Part shown: positions 48,055 through 60,786 of the stretch, piece after piece
How positions within the stretch are numbered: the stretch's first letter is position 1
Layout of the letters: each line of letters opens with the position of its first letter
Assembly: GCA_029931535.1 (NCBI GenBank)
Contig: JAQPZY010001501.1
Span: forward strand, 1,496,501-1,560,500
Length of the DNA stretch: 64,000 nucleotides
Direction of reading: 5' to 3'
Origin: Margaritifera margaritifera
Lineage: Eukaryota > Mollusca > Bivalvia > Unionida > Margaritiferidae
Made by a program: the position numbers and the translations under genes
The notes under the pieces: generated by a model
Seen by the model: the letters and a program-made list of their open reading frames with translations, nothing else
Told to the model about the DNA's origin: nothing
Database searches by the model: none

Positions 48055-50300
48055 GCTTTAGGCAAGTGGTAAGCTTTAGCGGGAGAGAAACGTTACTCAC
48101 TTATACACTTATGTATCATCATGTAGTGCAATGTTTTAGAAATGAAGTAGAAAAAGTTCAGCTGTGCTGATGTCATGCTTTTTTCATACTTTTGCCTTAA
48201 TGCTGAGGAAAGGAAGTTTAATTGATACAATTAAAATATGATGTCCATTAATGTAAAGGATCGAGGAGTATAAACTTGACTACTTAAAAGAATGGAAGTT
48301 ACTTGAAGGAACGTGCATTGTCACTGTTAATATGAAAACGTCATATTGGAAATACAAAGGATGGTTAAATCTTGGCAAAATGTAATTTTTCATTTATTTG
48401 GTTCTTTTCATTCTCATTAGTGTCTTCTATGCTGACGCGTGGTTTTTCCTAAAATGAAATGACACAGATTCAAACCAGACATATGACTTTAAATGGAATA
48501 TACGTTTTGGCGATTGAAAGCAAGCAATGCGGAAACTTATCTTGCTTCAGAGTAGAATGGTTTGTTGTTTGTAAATGAGGACAATAAGGACAATATGTTA
48601 TTACAAAACATATAACGGGAGACAATCCCAAAAGGCTGCATATAGAATAAAATCCTGATTGCCTTTCTGTCAGTTTTATAATTTCGTCGTAATATACATC
48701 CCCCCCCCAAAAAAAAAAATTAAAAAAATTACCCCCACCCACCCTCCCCAAAAAAATAAATAATAAAAATAATAAAGAACAAAAAACCCGAAATCTAAAA
48801 TAAATCAAAGACATATTTAAAAGGTAGTATGCGCGAGGGATTGGCTTATGTAGCATTGATTAATAGAACTCAGCAGCTATTCAACACATTTGTTGGTATG
48901 GGTGCGACATTAGGGCTGCTTTTGGAGAATGTGAGCTATATGTGAATCACGTTGTAACTCGAAGACTTCAACAGTACAGTTTCAATTTTTTCAGATTTCA
49001 TCCCGGATGAAATAGGCTTCAAGTGCGATGATTCCTAAGTGTAACATAATCTGTTGTGCATTCATCAAGTACTTTTTTCATCAAATATTTGTCATTCTCG
49101 ATCATGGTGTCAGGTAAAAATTGACAGATTCCACAAACTTTGTTGTTAAGCCCTAACAAACAAATATCGTCAATTTAATCTGCCCTCTACCCTACGTAGC
49201 ACCTGAATAGATCGTCCTGGCAACCTCCAGATTTTCAATTTATGCTAGGTGCAAAATTACGGAGAATGACTGGCTATGGAATACATTCTCCACTCAGTTT
49301 GTGATATAAAAAGCAACGACCCGTAGCTTGGAAACCATACACTTAATCCGTAACAAATATTTGTCCCGACAAAAATCGGAAGCATTTCACTTATTATCAT
49401 CTGTCACTGTTGTCAATTCTATTTCCGTTTTTATCCTTCTAATGGCACCAAATGTTAAACTAGTTTTTGAAGACAATCACGCAAGAGGAAGAGCAGTGCA
49501 ACACATCTCCATAATGCATTTGTTGTTGTAAAACTGGTAATGTTTAAACTATTCAGCCAGTTTTTAATGAATCTAATCTACATTAGAATGCGCATTGGAT
49601 TGTTAACTTCAAAATCATGCGATCTTGATCCAATTTTGCTTTTATCGCCAAATTGTGATGTAAAAAGGTTAATATTTGGTCCTAATGGTCGAAAGTCAGG
49701 ATATGATAATGTTTTTATATCGATCTGAAATTGCTGCATTCGCACAGTTGCAAATTTTACAGCAGTATGTGATTATTAAAAGCAAGTTTTTCTGAAACAC
49801 TGATAGCGATTCATAGCCTAAATGAAATGTATCTCTTTATATGTTAATATTTTTTATATTTACCCTTTGAGAGAGAGAAAAACTTAAATGTTTCTGCTTG
49901 TAATCGACCTTTGTTCAAGGTCAGTGGGATCGTGGAATATGATTATAGGTGAATGATAAATGTGCAATATCGTTATGTAAAGATCATTGTAACAAGAAGA
50001 TGGTATGATCTGTCTATATGTAGAACAGCTTACATTGTTTTATCCTAAGTAACAAATAAGTCAGAAATTGTTAGTTGGTGTTGTTGTATGACTTTAGACA
50101 CCTCACCTCTCCGTTTCTATTACTTCAGAGAGAAGATAATGCTAAGTAATTATCAGGAAATTCAGTCTATCGGTTTCACATCTTTTTCATCGTGACATCA
50201 ACAAATTCTCTAAATATTAATGAAAATAAATGCCATACTAGTGATTACATATTCATTCTTTTATTAATTATGAAATATATTCATTAGATATGTTTGAGTT
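48055..50300. other. no gene seen
   Basis: C- and A-rich homopolymer cluster at 48701-48760. A 128-codon minus-strand ORF across it (48470-48856) is low-complexity (Phe/Gly-rich) and not supported. Confidence 0.45.
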
Positions 50301-50304
50301 AACA

Positions 50305-50553
50305 AATTATTCGGTTTGCTTTTGTGGGGTTTAACACCACTTGTCAGCACATGTCAGACAATACATGGCGGCCGATATATTTGGTAGAGGAAGAACCCGG
50401 AAAGAACCATGGACCCACGGGAAAATACTGGCAAGGTTTCTCACGTACCCATGCTGGTCGAACCGAGACTCAAACTCACGCGGACGGAGGTGAGATGTGT
50501 CAGTGATCTGTAAAGATGAGCGCCTTAAACCACTCAGGTAATCGGGGTCCTGT
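50305..50553 (-). mobile_element. tRNA-derived SINE
   Basis: On the minus strand the 5' part near 50553 reads ATTACCTGAGTGGTTTAAGGCGC, resembling the A-box half of a Leu/Ser-type tRNA. About 60 bases on is GGTTCGACC, a B box. A long conserved-looking body follows (GGGTACGTGAGAAAC, GGTTCTTTCCGGGTTCTTCC), ending TGTTAAACCCCACAAAAGC. This organisation is that of molluscan tRNA-head SINEs; body and tail match repeats I recall from bivalve genomes, an assignment made from memory. Confidence 0.7.
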
Positions 50554-50942
50554 GAACAAATGAATAAAACATGAGGCAAGTACATTAAGAAGAATATTAT
50601 TATTGCTTTCTAAAATGTTTAGAATGTGAAACAAAATCTCCATGATGTTGTGCTTTAATATAATTGAAGCAACTGGTTTCATGATAACTATCAAATGAAG
50701 AAAAAATACATTGTGTGTGTTTGCCTGACAAAGTATGAGTAAGTACTATTAGACTGCTGCATTATTGTAACAAACACTATTAAATGAAAACTTTAATCAA
50801 GGGACGATTGGGTGGATCCCATTTATCGTGTGGCCAGTCACATATAAATCAGTTTTCTTATTTCTCTATAAATGGTCAGTTTCATTTGATTAATATTTGT
50901 TCTTGCTGTCTTTTCTTTTTTAATTTTATCGCTTTGTTTTAG

Positions 50943-51001
50943 GAGTCTGTGCCCCTACTTCATGTATTGCTGAGGAAGAAAATACTGATTCAGAAATAAA
51001 G
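50943..51001 (+). other. candidate 59-bp internal exon (weak)
   Basis: A pyrimidine-rich run and TTTTAG precede it, and GTGAGG follows, so both splice sites are good. One frame is open throughout (VCAPTSCIAEEENTDSEIK). The base composition is less AT-rich than the flanks. No neighbouring exon was found and nothing similar is recognised, so it may be chance. Confidence 0.2.
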
Positions 51002-51585
51002 GTGAGGAAAAGCCATCTTTACGCTTAGAAAAAGAATAAAAGGTTGTTTGAGTCTCTGAAAAAGTAATGAAATAATATACTTACTATAAGTTATACATTC
51101 CAAAACAGAAGGTTATTTTGGCTCATTGAAAAATAAAGATATTGAATGACCTCATACAACGCGAGGTTTGTTGTAATGCTATGCAAACATGCCTATTCAG
51201 ACAAGCAAATGCAGATTGACTTGCAGGCTGTAAGAATTAAATACCATTTTTAAGATCATGTCATACAGCCTTTGGTTGGAATCTTTTTAGTATCGTGTTA
51301 GAATTACAAGAAGATAAAGACTGCGTCCTGAACTAACTCACCATTTCTCCCAGAACAGTCCCTTGTACAATTTCATGCACAAGGTAGGATGTTTTGAAGC
51401 CAAAAGTGTGAACCGAAATTACTTTATATCGTTCTGGCGTTCTGCTGGAGTCAATCGTATGGAAACTTAATCATTTTACCGTTGATTGAAGTAGCTATCA
51501 TAAAGTAAGCAAAATTATATGTTTCTAAAAAAAAATGTGCTTCTTCGTTTTGACCTCCATTCCGATGTTTGAGCCTCTTGGGTAG
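51002..51585. other. no gene seen
   Basis: Unrecognised AT-rich DNA. Confidence 0.4.
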
Positions 51586-51589
51586 GTCA

Positions 51590-51950
51590 CTGAGAGTAAA
51601 GACTGCCCCAGGGGCAAATGTCAGTTGTGTTCCCTAAGGCCGATGTAAGCTGCATATATAAATTTTTTATCTTTCCAGTAAGTGCATATATAAGTATAGG
51701 GTGGAGATCTAAATAGTTTCCAAGTTGTGACCCAGAGGCTATGACCCAGGCGGTTAGGGATGGACCTCAAGGTAGATGTTACTTGCATGTATACCATTTT
51801 CAGTTCATGCCAAGTACGTGTATATATGGTTATTGTGTTGGGATCTCAATAGTGCCTATGTTGGGATCCAGAGGCTACAATTTTAGGGCTAGGGAAAGAC
51901 CCTCTGACATCACTGAGGTGTCCCAGTCCTTGATTATTGACACCTGAGTC
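51590..51950. repeat. diverged approximately 140-bp tandem repeat
   Basis: About two and a half copies. GTGACCCAGAGGCTA near 51727 recurs as GGGATCCAGAGGCTA near 51857, and each copy has GATGTWASYTGCATRTATA followed later by GGGATCTCAATAGT or an equivalent. The GACC/CCAGAGG blocks resemble a repeat I recall as common in bivalves. Confidence 0.6.
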
Positions 51951-52078
51951 ACTAAGAACATATCCCAGTTATCAGACATGTCAAACTACAACTTTGGAGT
52001 TATTTGAAGTCTATGCAAAATCACCTTAGCCCCATGTCCCACCCAAAGGGGTATGATCATATTCCAGAGGTGTTGGCA

Positions 52079-52349
52079 GAATCTACATCCATGAAACTTT
52101 GTGTTGGAATAATTTACATCCATGGGACTATGTGTTGGAACAATCTACATTCATGTGACTATGTGTTGGCGCAATCTACATCCTTGGGACTATGTGTTGG
52201 CACAATCTACATCGATGAAACTATGTGTTGGCACAATCTACATCCATGGGATTATGCGTTGGCACAATCTACATCCATGGGACTATGTCTTGGCACAATC
52301 TACATCCTTGAGACAATATATTTGCTAAATCTACATCCATGGGACTATC
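52079..52349. repeat. 31-bp minisatellite, about 9 copies
   Basis: The unit is TGTTGGCACAATCTACATCC then ATGGGACTATG (31 bp; for example, starts at 52164 and 52195). Since 31 is not a multiple of three, successive copies cycle through all three frames, yet two plus-strand frames stay open because no unit frame contains a stop. This explains the 116- and 68-codon ORFs. Confidence 0.9.
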
Positions 52350-52852
52350 AGTGACCCAAGTATCATGTGTCTAGCTTTAACGGTGTAGTGTGTGTTCAAG
52401 GATATTACACACGTATGACGGACGCACGGACTGGATCACATTATCCCCACGCTTCCTTGAAAGCGCGCGGATAGTTAGCGGGCTATTGTTCTTTAAAGAC
52501 ATGCTAGGCATAACTGATGTATGCTGTTCTGGATTAGGTTTGGCATTGTGACTGTAATACATGGAATTCGTTTTGATAATACTATAATTATGCCGTTGTT
52601 GCATTGTGAGTCAATCTCTCAAATATTTCCCAAAAGAATAAAGACAATTTTTTTCGAGTAAATTAAATAAAGGAAACTAAATGACCTTTCATCAAGGAAA
52701 AATACAATATTGAAATGCTACGACTGAATATAATGTAATTTTTTATCGGCAGTTTTATTGTTCTTGACAATTTTCAGCACCTAGTGTAATGATGCAAGAA
52801 ATTATACAATTAAATCCTGAATTCATGCGACAATGAGGGATCAGACGAAGTT

Positions 52853-52882
52853 CGGTTTTGTGTGTGTGCGTGTGTGTGTGTG
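52853..52882. repeat. (GT)n microsatellite
   Basis: GT dinucleotides with one GC interruption, followed by GTT-rich sequence. Confidence 0.85.
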
Positions 52883-53070
52883 CTTGCTTTGTTGTTTTGT
52901 TGTTTTGTGTCAGGGGTTTTGAGTGAGGTGTATTTTCGTTGTTGTTTTGTTTCAAAAAGGTATGAACAGTACATGTAAAATAATTGAAAATGTATCGTCA
53001 GATAAGTTACAGCTGCCTACCACAAACTATGGTAACTTTAAAGCATAAGGACATATTGAAAATGTTACTC

Positions 53071-53073
<3 letters not shown>

Positions 53074-53132
<59 letters not shown>
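53074..53132. repeat. (TA)n microsatellite
   Basis: About 29 TA units. Confidence 0.95.
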
Positions 53133-53136
<4 letters not shown>

Positions 53137-54880
53137 GAAGCTTTTCACCTTATATATAATATGGATAAATAAATGATTAACGCATAAATAGATCTGAAGT
53201 AAGTACTAAGACCCATCTAACCACTTCGCCTATTAAAATACTATTTATTTTCATAGCTATGGGAAAACAAGCTACCTAAAGTTCTAAATTTAATGTGTGC
53301 TGTCTGGGATTTATCATCAATCTTACTGGTTACTATCCTAGTTTGATAACTCCATGGAAACTTTCATAACGGAGAAGAAAACAATCCAGAACACATTAAT
53401 GTTCGGTTACTGTAAATTTACTGTTTCAAGCCTGTAGAAAAAATTGTGACATAAAACGGAGAATTTTGTTGCAAAGGGATTATAGGTACTGTACCGTAAA
53501 GCAGTATACACTTAGATCAGAAGTCTAAAACGGAACAAGAAGATAACACAGGAAAATTCTGACAATGATGGCACTTGTTTATAATCCATGATTTAGTTAA
53601 TGTTTCCAAATATTTGATAATTAAATAATGGACTTCATATTAAAAATATAACAAGTGCAGCACCTTATCCTTGCTCCGCAATAATGTTTAATGCTCCCTT
53701 AAATCCAGGTATATACAACCTTGTTAATGAAGTAAAAATCTCTTATACTCAAACTAACTTCTTTACCTAGAAACCATTATACATTTGTTAAACAAATATA
53801 CCTTGAGATTCGACAGTAATGACTCTGTCAACAAATACAGAGGACAGTGGGATATTCGATCTGGGCAGAATCAGTTAAGCTGGGCAGTATGAGTGGCGGC
53901 ATCTGGCTGTGGGAATTTCCTAATCACATATAACAGAACAATGTATACCAGAGCTAGTGAAATCAGTTTACACATTTCATGTCTATTTTCAAGTACTAAA
54001 ATTATTGTCTGAATGTCCAATACCATTACCTGGTGGACAAAAGTATTTAATTAGAATAATAACATAGATTTAAAACAATTTAACATAATCTGTGATAAGT
54101 TTAATAAAATAGGCAAGAATAGATCAATATTACATAATGACCGGACTTATTGGGTTCAGATAAAGCCTGAATTAGCTAGTGATGAGAGACACTGAATGCC
54201 GATACTTGAAAATTCGAGTTGAAAAAGTCAAATGACGTTTGCAACAAGATGGTTACTGCAGATAAAGAAATAGGATGCTCTTCCTGGTGCAAAATAGTAA
54301 CGGACTTGCAAAAGAAGGAATATCGAGAGTAAATCAGAGTATCAGGTCTTATGTGATCTGTAGTTTAGGTGCTCAAATCATAATGTCTATTGAACAGTCT
54401 GTTTAAAATGGTTAAGACACATAAAAAGAGTGAATGGAGCAATTAATTTTAGGCGAATAAGGTTATGAGTAAGATCAAAACACCATGATGAAATTCCAGC
54501 AATACAAGTAATATGGGGATGAGATGGGGTAGCATTGTTGGCTACAACAGCTGAAAAAGTAATCCCATAGTTCTAAACTATGACTGAATACAATCATAAA
54601 TACCGACGTGATAACAAATATTATTCTTGCAGCTGTTAGGCAGCCTGTAACAATTCTTCAAATGATAGAAAAAGGAAGAGAAGAAGATAACGTGGGTAAG
54701 AACTATGTAGACAGGAGGGACAAATGGTAACATTCCTTTAATCCCAACTACACATGATGTAATAGACAATGACAATGGCAATAATTGAAATGAATACAAG
54801 GTGTAAAGAAAAAAAAAAGAAAAAAAAGTTAACATAAGAGGTTTTGTTTCTTTTAACGGCAATTTTAATACATTATTGGC
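53133..54880. other. no gene seen
   Basis: Unrecognised AT-rich sequence. A 94-codon ORF on the minus strand (54578-54862) is mostly hydrophobic, with no motif. Confidence 0.4.
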
Positions 54881-54885
54881 TATAC

Positions 54886-55027
54886 CATGGCGAAGAAATG
54901 GCAGCTAAGTACCTTTCGCAAGAACACACTGAGGCACGCGACTCTGACTGGCCTGGGCGGATATAGAACCCGCAAACCTTGGATTACAGGTCTGAAGCTC
55001 TGGCAGCTGAGCTACCACGACTACCTC
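54886..55027 (-). mobile_element. tRNA-derived SINE, second family
   Basis: On the minus strand from about 55027: GAGGTAGTCG, A box TAGCTCAGCTG, D-stem partner GAGC, an anticodon region GACCTGTAATCC, then a B-box relic GGGTTCTATATCC with its invariant purine lost. It continues CCCAGGCCAGTCAGAG, CGTGCCTCAGTGTG and TTCTTGCGAAAGGTACTTAG. The loop resembles tRNA-Thr (TGT). The lost B-box base suggests an old, transcriptionally weak copy. Confidence 0.65.
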
Positions 55028-55154
55028 AACCATAATAGAATCATGTAGTAAGATGAAATGGAAATAACATCAGATCAGATGGTTGTCATATTACATATGC
55101 ATTGAAGAAAAATGGTGTAAAAATACTGCGTAATTAATTATGTTAATAATATAA

Positions 55155-55625
55155 TTACATATCCACATGCTCTCTTCTGCATAATGCTGAAAAACATATG
55201 GTGCAAGTTGAGATATCTTTTATGACTGGATTCTTAGACTTCATCGAAGAATAAAAGATTTTCTCACATGGGTGTTTTTTATTATTATTTTTATCCGCCC
55301 TAAAAATCTCTGGTATGAATCTGTTTCGAAGATTTAGATAAAATGGGCACTGTAAAACAAAATGATATTCATCTTGTATATGGCTTTTGGCACATAACAT
55401 TCATCTACGTTGATTAGGAAAAACGTCATTATGCCGTCTTTTCTTTATAGCTAATTGTGGACGGAACAGCGGAGTCTGGTTAATGCATTTAATAGATGGT
55501 TATACAAATTGAACAGAAAAAATATCATCAAATTTACTATAGTAATAAGCTTTATGTGACTTGTTTACAGCTTAACTCCAATCCTGAATTAAACTGTCTT
55601 TAAGACGCTGTTTGAAATCAAAACA
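55155..55625 (-). pseudogene. LINE ORF2 C-terminal part, downstream segment of the interrupted copy
   Basis: Minus-strand order: FDFKQRLKDSLIQDWS (about 55620), KCINQTPLFRPQLAIKKRRH, then MLCAKSHIQDEYHFVLQCPFY. This is the C-terminal Cys/His motif block (C-x-x-C, then H-x-x-x-x-C) that closes many LINE ORF2 proteins. Several stops interrupt it (TGA after NQRR near 55400 in the reading that fits). It continues in sense from the RT part at 56358-57430, from which the plus-strand LINE separates it. Confidence 0.75.
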
Positions 55626-56357
55626 AAAAACTTTTAAATTTCCTACATATTGCAAATTTCGGATCAAAATTTTACCTTGACAGCGTCTATTCTTTGAAAT
55701 ATAGAAATGCAATTGCTAAATTTAGAGTATCCTCTCATAGACTCGAAGATGAAGCTGGTAGATGGGCGAGACCGTATAAACCAATTCACAATAGACTTTT
55801 TTTCTATTAGTAACTTCATTTAAGATGAATATCATTTTGTCCTTAAATGCTTATTGTACAAAAGATCTAAGAGCTAAATATCGAGAGAAATATTTCAGAA
55901 AAAGACCACATATGTTTAAATCTATAGAACTTATGAATACCCAGAATACTAGAATTTTGAATAATTTGGCCACTTACATTTATAAAGCTTTTAATCATAG
56001 AAATACCGTCGTATATTCCTAGATCTTGTAAATATTTTGACTGACCACCATTTCAATATGAATTTGAATTACATAACTTCTGATTTTATCTTCATATTAT
56101 TACCTTTAATAATGTATATATCTCTTTCTCCCTACGGAGACATTTTGTGAATTAATCTGCTTATTTCATTTGCATCCATCTGCATCTGCATGCATATGTA
56201 ATTTCGTTTCTTACTATGATTTCCTTGCATATTGTAGACTATAGATGATGATACCTTGTTGTTTATTGTACTATCTGTCATTCAGTTCAATTCATTGAAA
56301 AAGATGTATCCTCACAGTCCGTTTGGGCTATTGGAATGAATAAAGATTCTTCTTCAT
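55626..56357 (+). mobile_element. 5'-truncated LINE 3' end inserted into another LINE
   Basis: Plus-strand relic: YLDSVYSLKYRNAIAKFRVS, SHRLEDEAGRW, and after a frame change near 55800 DEYHFVLKC and KYREKYFRKRPHMFKSIELM, stopping near 56022. These are the last conserved blocks of a LINE ORF2 of the same general type as the surrounding copy. A 3' UTR of about 310 bases follows, with AATAAA at 56339-56344 and a short CTTCTT tail. The surrounding minus-strand LINE resumes on each side. Exact junctions and target duplication could not be fixed. Confidence 0.75.
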
Positions 56358-57430
56358 AATGTCATTGCCAGGCATAACCAAATCCATATCTGAATAGTAT
56401 GTCTTTAACTTCCGTAACCCATGTGACTTTACCTGACTCATCCAGGTTTTTCAGCATAATACAACCTTGCCTTGGATATCAGTTATCATTCATTTTTAGC
56501 AGCCTAATCCAGTAGTTCATACATTTACAATGATAAGTTTTCTTCCATATTCTCCTGGTAAGAGTGAGTATATTTGACTCGAAAGGTTCCGAAATCCAGT
56601 ACAAACGCCTTCATGTGCCGTTTCAATTGTACTTGCATATTCTATTCATACCCCTCCCCCCGCTAATTTCAGTGGCATAAGTTAATATGGGCATGATCAT
56701 ATAATCCAATAGTTTGAAAGCTTCAGTCGCAGAAAATTTGCTAAAAATATTTTGAACAATAATCAAGGTGTGCAGAGATTTGTTCGCTTGAATTGCGACT
56801 TCTTCCTTTGCTTTCGTCCAAATGTGTTTAGGAGTACAGTATAGTCCCATGTATTTATAAACAAATACGGTTTGGATTTGTTTACCTTTATAATACCACA
56901 TTTCGCTACTTCTAAAACAAATCCACCTTTTCTGAATACAATAATTTTATTTTTATGTAAATTAACACACATTCAACTATTTCCAAAGGATGTCTTGACA
57001 ATATTGATCTGTATTTACAAAGAGGTGACTGTATCAGCACAATTTGCAACGTCATCAACATACAACAGAGCAGTGATATCAGATATTTCAAGTGTATTAA
57101 AGATATAATTTGGGCACTTTTGTCAGAGGTCTGATACCAAATCATTTATAAATATATTGAGCAGAAGGGGACTTAATACGCAACCTTGTCTGGTGCTAAT
57201 ATTCAAGGTGAAAAATTAAGTATATTGCTCTTTTAACTGCATACATGAACACAGATTCTTGTACATCGAGACTAGAATTTTAAACAACTTTCCATCAATA
57301 CCTTTGTTAGCTGAGCAATTCAGTAATTTTGCATCATCGATAGTCAAAAACATTGGAAACATTTATAAATAAACAATAAAAGTCACTTCCTTTTTTACTC
57401 ATGTTTTGTAAAATTCCGCCATTTACGGTA
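56358..57430 (-). pseudogene. LINE reverse transcriptase, catalytic part of the interrupted copy
   Basis: Minus-strand order: RT motif A region FYCLFINVSNVFDYR (about 57390, Asp replaced by Asn), KGIDGKLFKILVSMYKN, TRQGCVLSPLLLNIFINDL, LLYVDDVANCADT with the catalytic YVDD at 57051-57062, VNLHKNKIIVFRKGGF, YKYMGLYCTPKHIWTKAKEE and FKLLDYMIMPILTYATEI, then YWIRLLKMND and GKVTWVTEVKDILFRYGFGY. Several stops and frame changes interrupt it. YVDD survives, but the motif A aspartate does not. Upstream endonuclease sequence was not recognised. The clade is uncertain. Confidence 0.85.
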
Positions 57431-57434
57431 GAAG

Positions 57435-59500
57435 TTCAATAGATGTAACACCGACTATTGCCAACGTTGTACATGAGTTAAATTCTGTTTCAGTGCCTGT
57501 AGAATTATAACTCTTATTGTTGTAATTATCCGGAAATGTTTAACGTTGTCGTATCTTTCTTTCGCGAACATTTTGTAGTATTAATTCCAGTGTTGTACTA
57601 TCTTCTTCTCTCTAAGTATTAAAGTAGTCCTTATTTTGTTCTCTCCAATATTGTGTGTTCTCCTTCACAGAGGATCGACACAAGTCCCATTAAACTCAGT
57701 TTTGTTTTTCTATTTTACACATTTCGAACATGTCTTGGAAACCCTAATTTATATTTTACTATGTTATTTTTATGAACATTTTACTATGTTCACATTTTGT
57801 TACTATTATTTTCAACATAATTTTAAGACGACTTTGAGTTGATGTAAAAAAATTATGCAAAAGATGGTGTAGATTCCTTTGCAGGTAACCTTCAAATTAT
57901 GTTTTCGTTCACCTTATAATTTCGTTGGAAATAAATGGAAGATAATCAAGACAAAAAACACAGATAAAAATAAAATTAACAAATCACAACACAATGTACC
58001 TTTATAAAATAAAAAGATTGCTTGACAACTTGGGAAACGTTCGCAAGAACTCAACAATATAAGCAAAGAGGTCAAAGCAGGAACAAGAAAGACCTGAAGC
58101 ATCACAATATGAAGTAAATAATATAGGTTCGCGTAAGTTTACAAAATGTATTCCTGGATAGGTGGTGTATTGCTGTCTTAGCTCTGTTTTTATGTGTTCA
58201 AATAGCACAGTTGGTTACATTTTCAAACCTGTTATACCTGAAAAATACTTCTGGAAAAACCAGTTAAATTAGTTACTGTAGTAACAGAACAGCTGAATCG
58301 AATTCCAGAAATGTTAATAAATGGCAAATGAAACAAAAACATCATTGACACTGTTTATCGTGTAACATTAAATTCAGCTCTTACAGCCGGTTAAGGCATG
58401 TTGTTGTAGACGTTGAAATCCACAATAGTTCCGCCAACGTTCGTGAATGTTGATGAAATTATAAAGCTGATCATTCCAGTTCCATTGAGCCAGTTTACAG
58501 CTGAGTACTTGATAACACATGGGATCCTACCAGACAATATGACTAAGGAATCGAATAGTGAAAGTCACTAAACGAGTAGAGGTCAATGTTGAAAACCTGA
58601 TCAAGGAAACTGTTAAATTGAAACACGCCGCTAACTTACCAAAAAGGCTGATATATCGGCAGAAAATCCTAAACCTAACCTGTCTACTACATACATCTGA
58701 ATGGGAGAAAAAGCTAAATGTACCACCTATTTATCCTACACTGTCCATAGGCAATTTCATGTTGTAAAAGATAAATGAAATAAAAAATATTTTGGTTAAA
58801 TAGATAGAACATTACAAAGGGATAGATGTTAGGAATGGATGTCGCGGCTTCTGATTTAGGAGTAGCAGGAAAAACAATAGGATTTATCATCTCTTTGGCT
58901 TTCAGCGAGTTTGGTGCAACTTTATTGGTATTTGTCGCAAACGCTTTCAAGATAAATTTGATGTACAGGACAGTTATAAAATACGACGAGACAATGACCT
59001 CTGCCATAAGTAAGTTATAAAGCGTTGATGTTATAGTAATCAGGGTAAGGAAAAATAAGCAATAACGAGACCAATAACGAAGGACTGACATTGATAGCTA
59101 CCGCGCACAATATATGCAAGGGAATGAAGAATGCACTAAGGAAGAAAATAAACAGCACAGAGACTAAATTTGCTGAAGAATTCGAAAAGACCATTGAGGA
59201 GGAGGTAATAACTGAGGAATAAAGAGAAGAAACCTGTTTCACCGATCCAATTGAGAACAGAAATGGTAAACTATCCATTTTATGACAGAAAATATATTTT
59301 GTTGTGTTTGTTTCAATGAACTAAAAAATAATATATATTATATAATATCAACGGGAAGAATTAAAGAAGGACTAGTTTGAGCATGAAAGAAGTTATGACA
59401 GCACATAAAGACAAAAAACCCGTATTTATTTCGAATGCTTGAAACACAATTCAAAACTTAAAATAGTCTTAATAGTCATTGCAAGCAATTACAAAGATAT
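57435..59500. other. no gene seen; unrecognised ORF cluster near 58.8-59.3 kb
   Basis: A 64-codon plus-strand ORF at 58826-59020 begins MLGMDVAASDLGVAGKTIGF and ends KYDETMTSAISKL. The text vaguely recalls Gly/Ala-rich hydrophobic proteins seen in other invertebrate elements, but not enough to call. Longer minus-strand ORFs overlap it (58714-59091, 59015-59278). No other signal is seen. Confidence 0.3.
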
Positions 59501-59501
59501 A

Positions 59502-59566
59502 ATATAAATTGATTTAATATAAATTGATTTAATATAAATTGATTTAATAAAAATAGATTTAATATC
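59502..59566. repeat. 15-bp AT-rich tandem repeat, about 4 copies
   Basis: The unit is AATATAAATTGATTT; the last copy is degenerate. Confidence 0.85.
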
Positions 59567-59569
59567 ATC

Positions 59570-60785
59570 ATTAAAGATGAAGACGGATAGGTAAAATTTA
59601 CCTTCAGCATATCTTTTTCACGTTAAGGAAATCAATGATATTTATTTAAGAGGTTCCAGTGATCTTAGTTTTTAATCCATTGAGAAAACAGGGAAAAAAG
59701 ATGAAACACTATGTCATTCAGTAAACAGTAGCTTGTATTTGTACAGTAAAATCCATTGAGCTAGATTGTTTGTTCAAAGACGTGTTGATACTCATATACG
59801 TCCGACTTTGGAAAATAAGAACTTCAAGGAAATAAAACATGGAGATAACACGTAGACAACAAACAGAGATATATACATTAGCGACAGACATGGAGAAACA
59901 ATGGTTAAATGGAGATTCTCCCCTCCCCCCAACCCCAACCCCCCCAAAAAACAGAAAAAGAGACAAAAAAAGACGAAAAGGATTTACGATTCATCTATCA
60001 TTGAATTAAACAACAATATCAAACCGATTTAAGATCAGCCTTTTCCAGCTCATAACGATGAGCTTACAGTTGAAATAAAACAATCAAAGACAGACAAAAA
60101 TAAAATGTTGACCGAGAAATAGTTAATAATATCAGTGTTACACAAATTAATATTGACGAGTTCGACATGAAAATCAAATGTTGTATAACAGACTTACACG
60201 AGCTGGAACAAAAGGTTAAAACAATCACAAAAACATTGTCGAGAAGTTAGCTTCAAAGGACCAGATTTCTCAATCCCATTATTAAAAATCTGACAACTCT
60301 CAACACTGTCTTTATTTTTAATTATTATGTTATATCTGACCACTCAGATTTCCTTAAAGACAATACACACGTTAAAATAGCTGCTATGTGGAGAAGACAC
60401 AATGTGATATTTACTTGCAGTTATGAGTATGCACGACAATGTTCATATTTACTGGAGTTATGTCTTCATAAAATAACTTCTTCAGTGTTTTTTTTTTAGA
60501 CATTCCATCGCACGAATAGCTTAATGGATGATAAAGAATGACCCGGTCAAAAAGTTGGTTGCACAAATGGAATAATCTCACCTTTTGGTCGGTATCATGA
60601 ATGTTGGTAAGCAAAAGGCACGATTTAGTGTGTATTTGTCATCTTATTTTCCCTCCTAATTTTCTCGATGATGATTTTATTAACCTAGGAAATTAATCAG
60701 CAATTTTTATCGCAAATATACTGATATGTCACCTGAATATGTATTAGAACAAATATCCCGGGACATTTTCTTTTAATAAAACGGT
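59570..60785. other. no gene seen
   Basis: A C-rich run lies at 59920-59946. Nothing else is recognised. Confidence 0.4.
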
Positions 60786-60786
60786 C

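Noticed and set aside
58826..59020. Possible Polinton-associated hydrophobic protein
   Set aside because: Resemblance is vague and from memory; no Polinton gene lies adjacent, and the frame stops after 64 codons.
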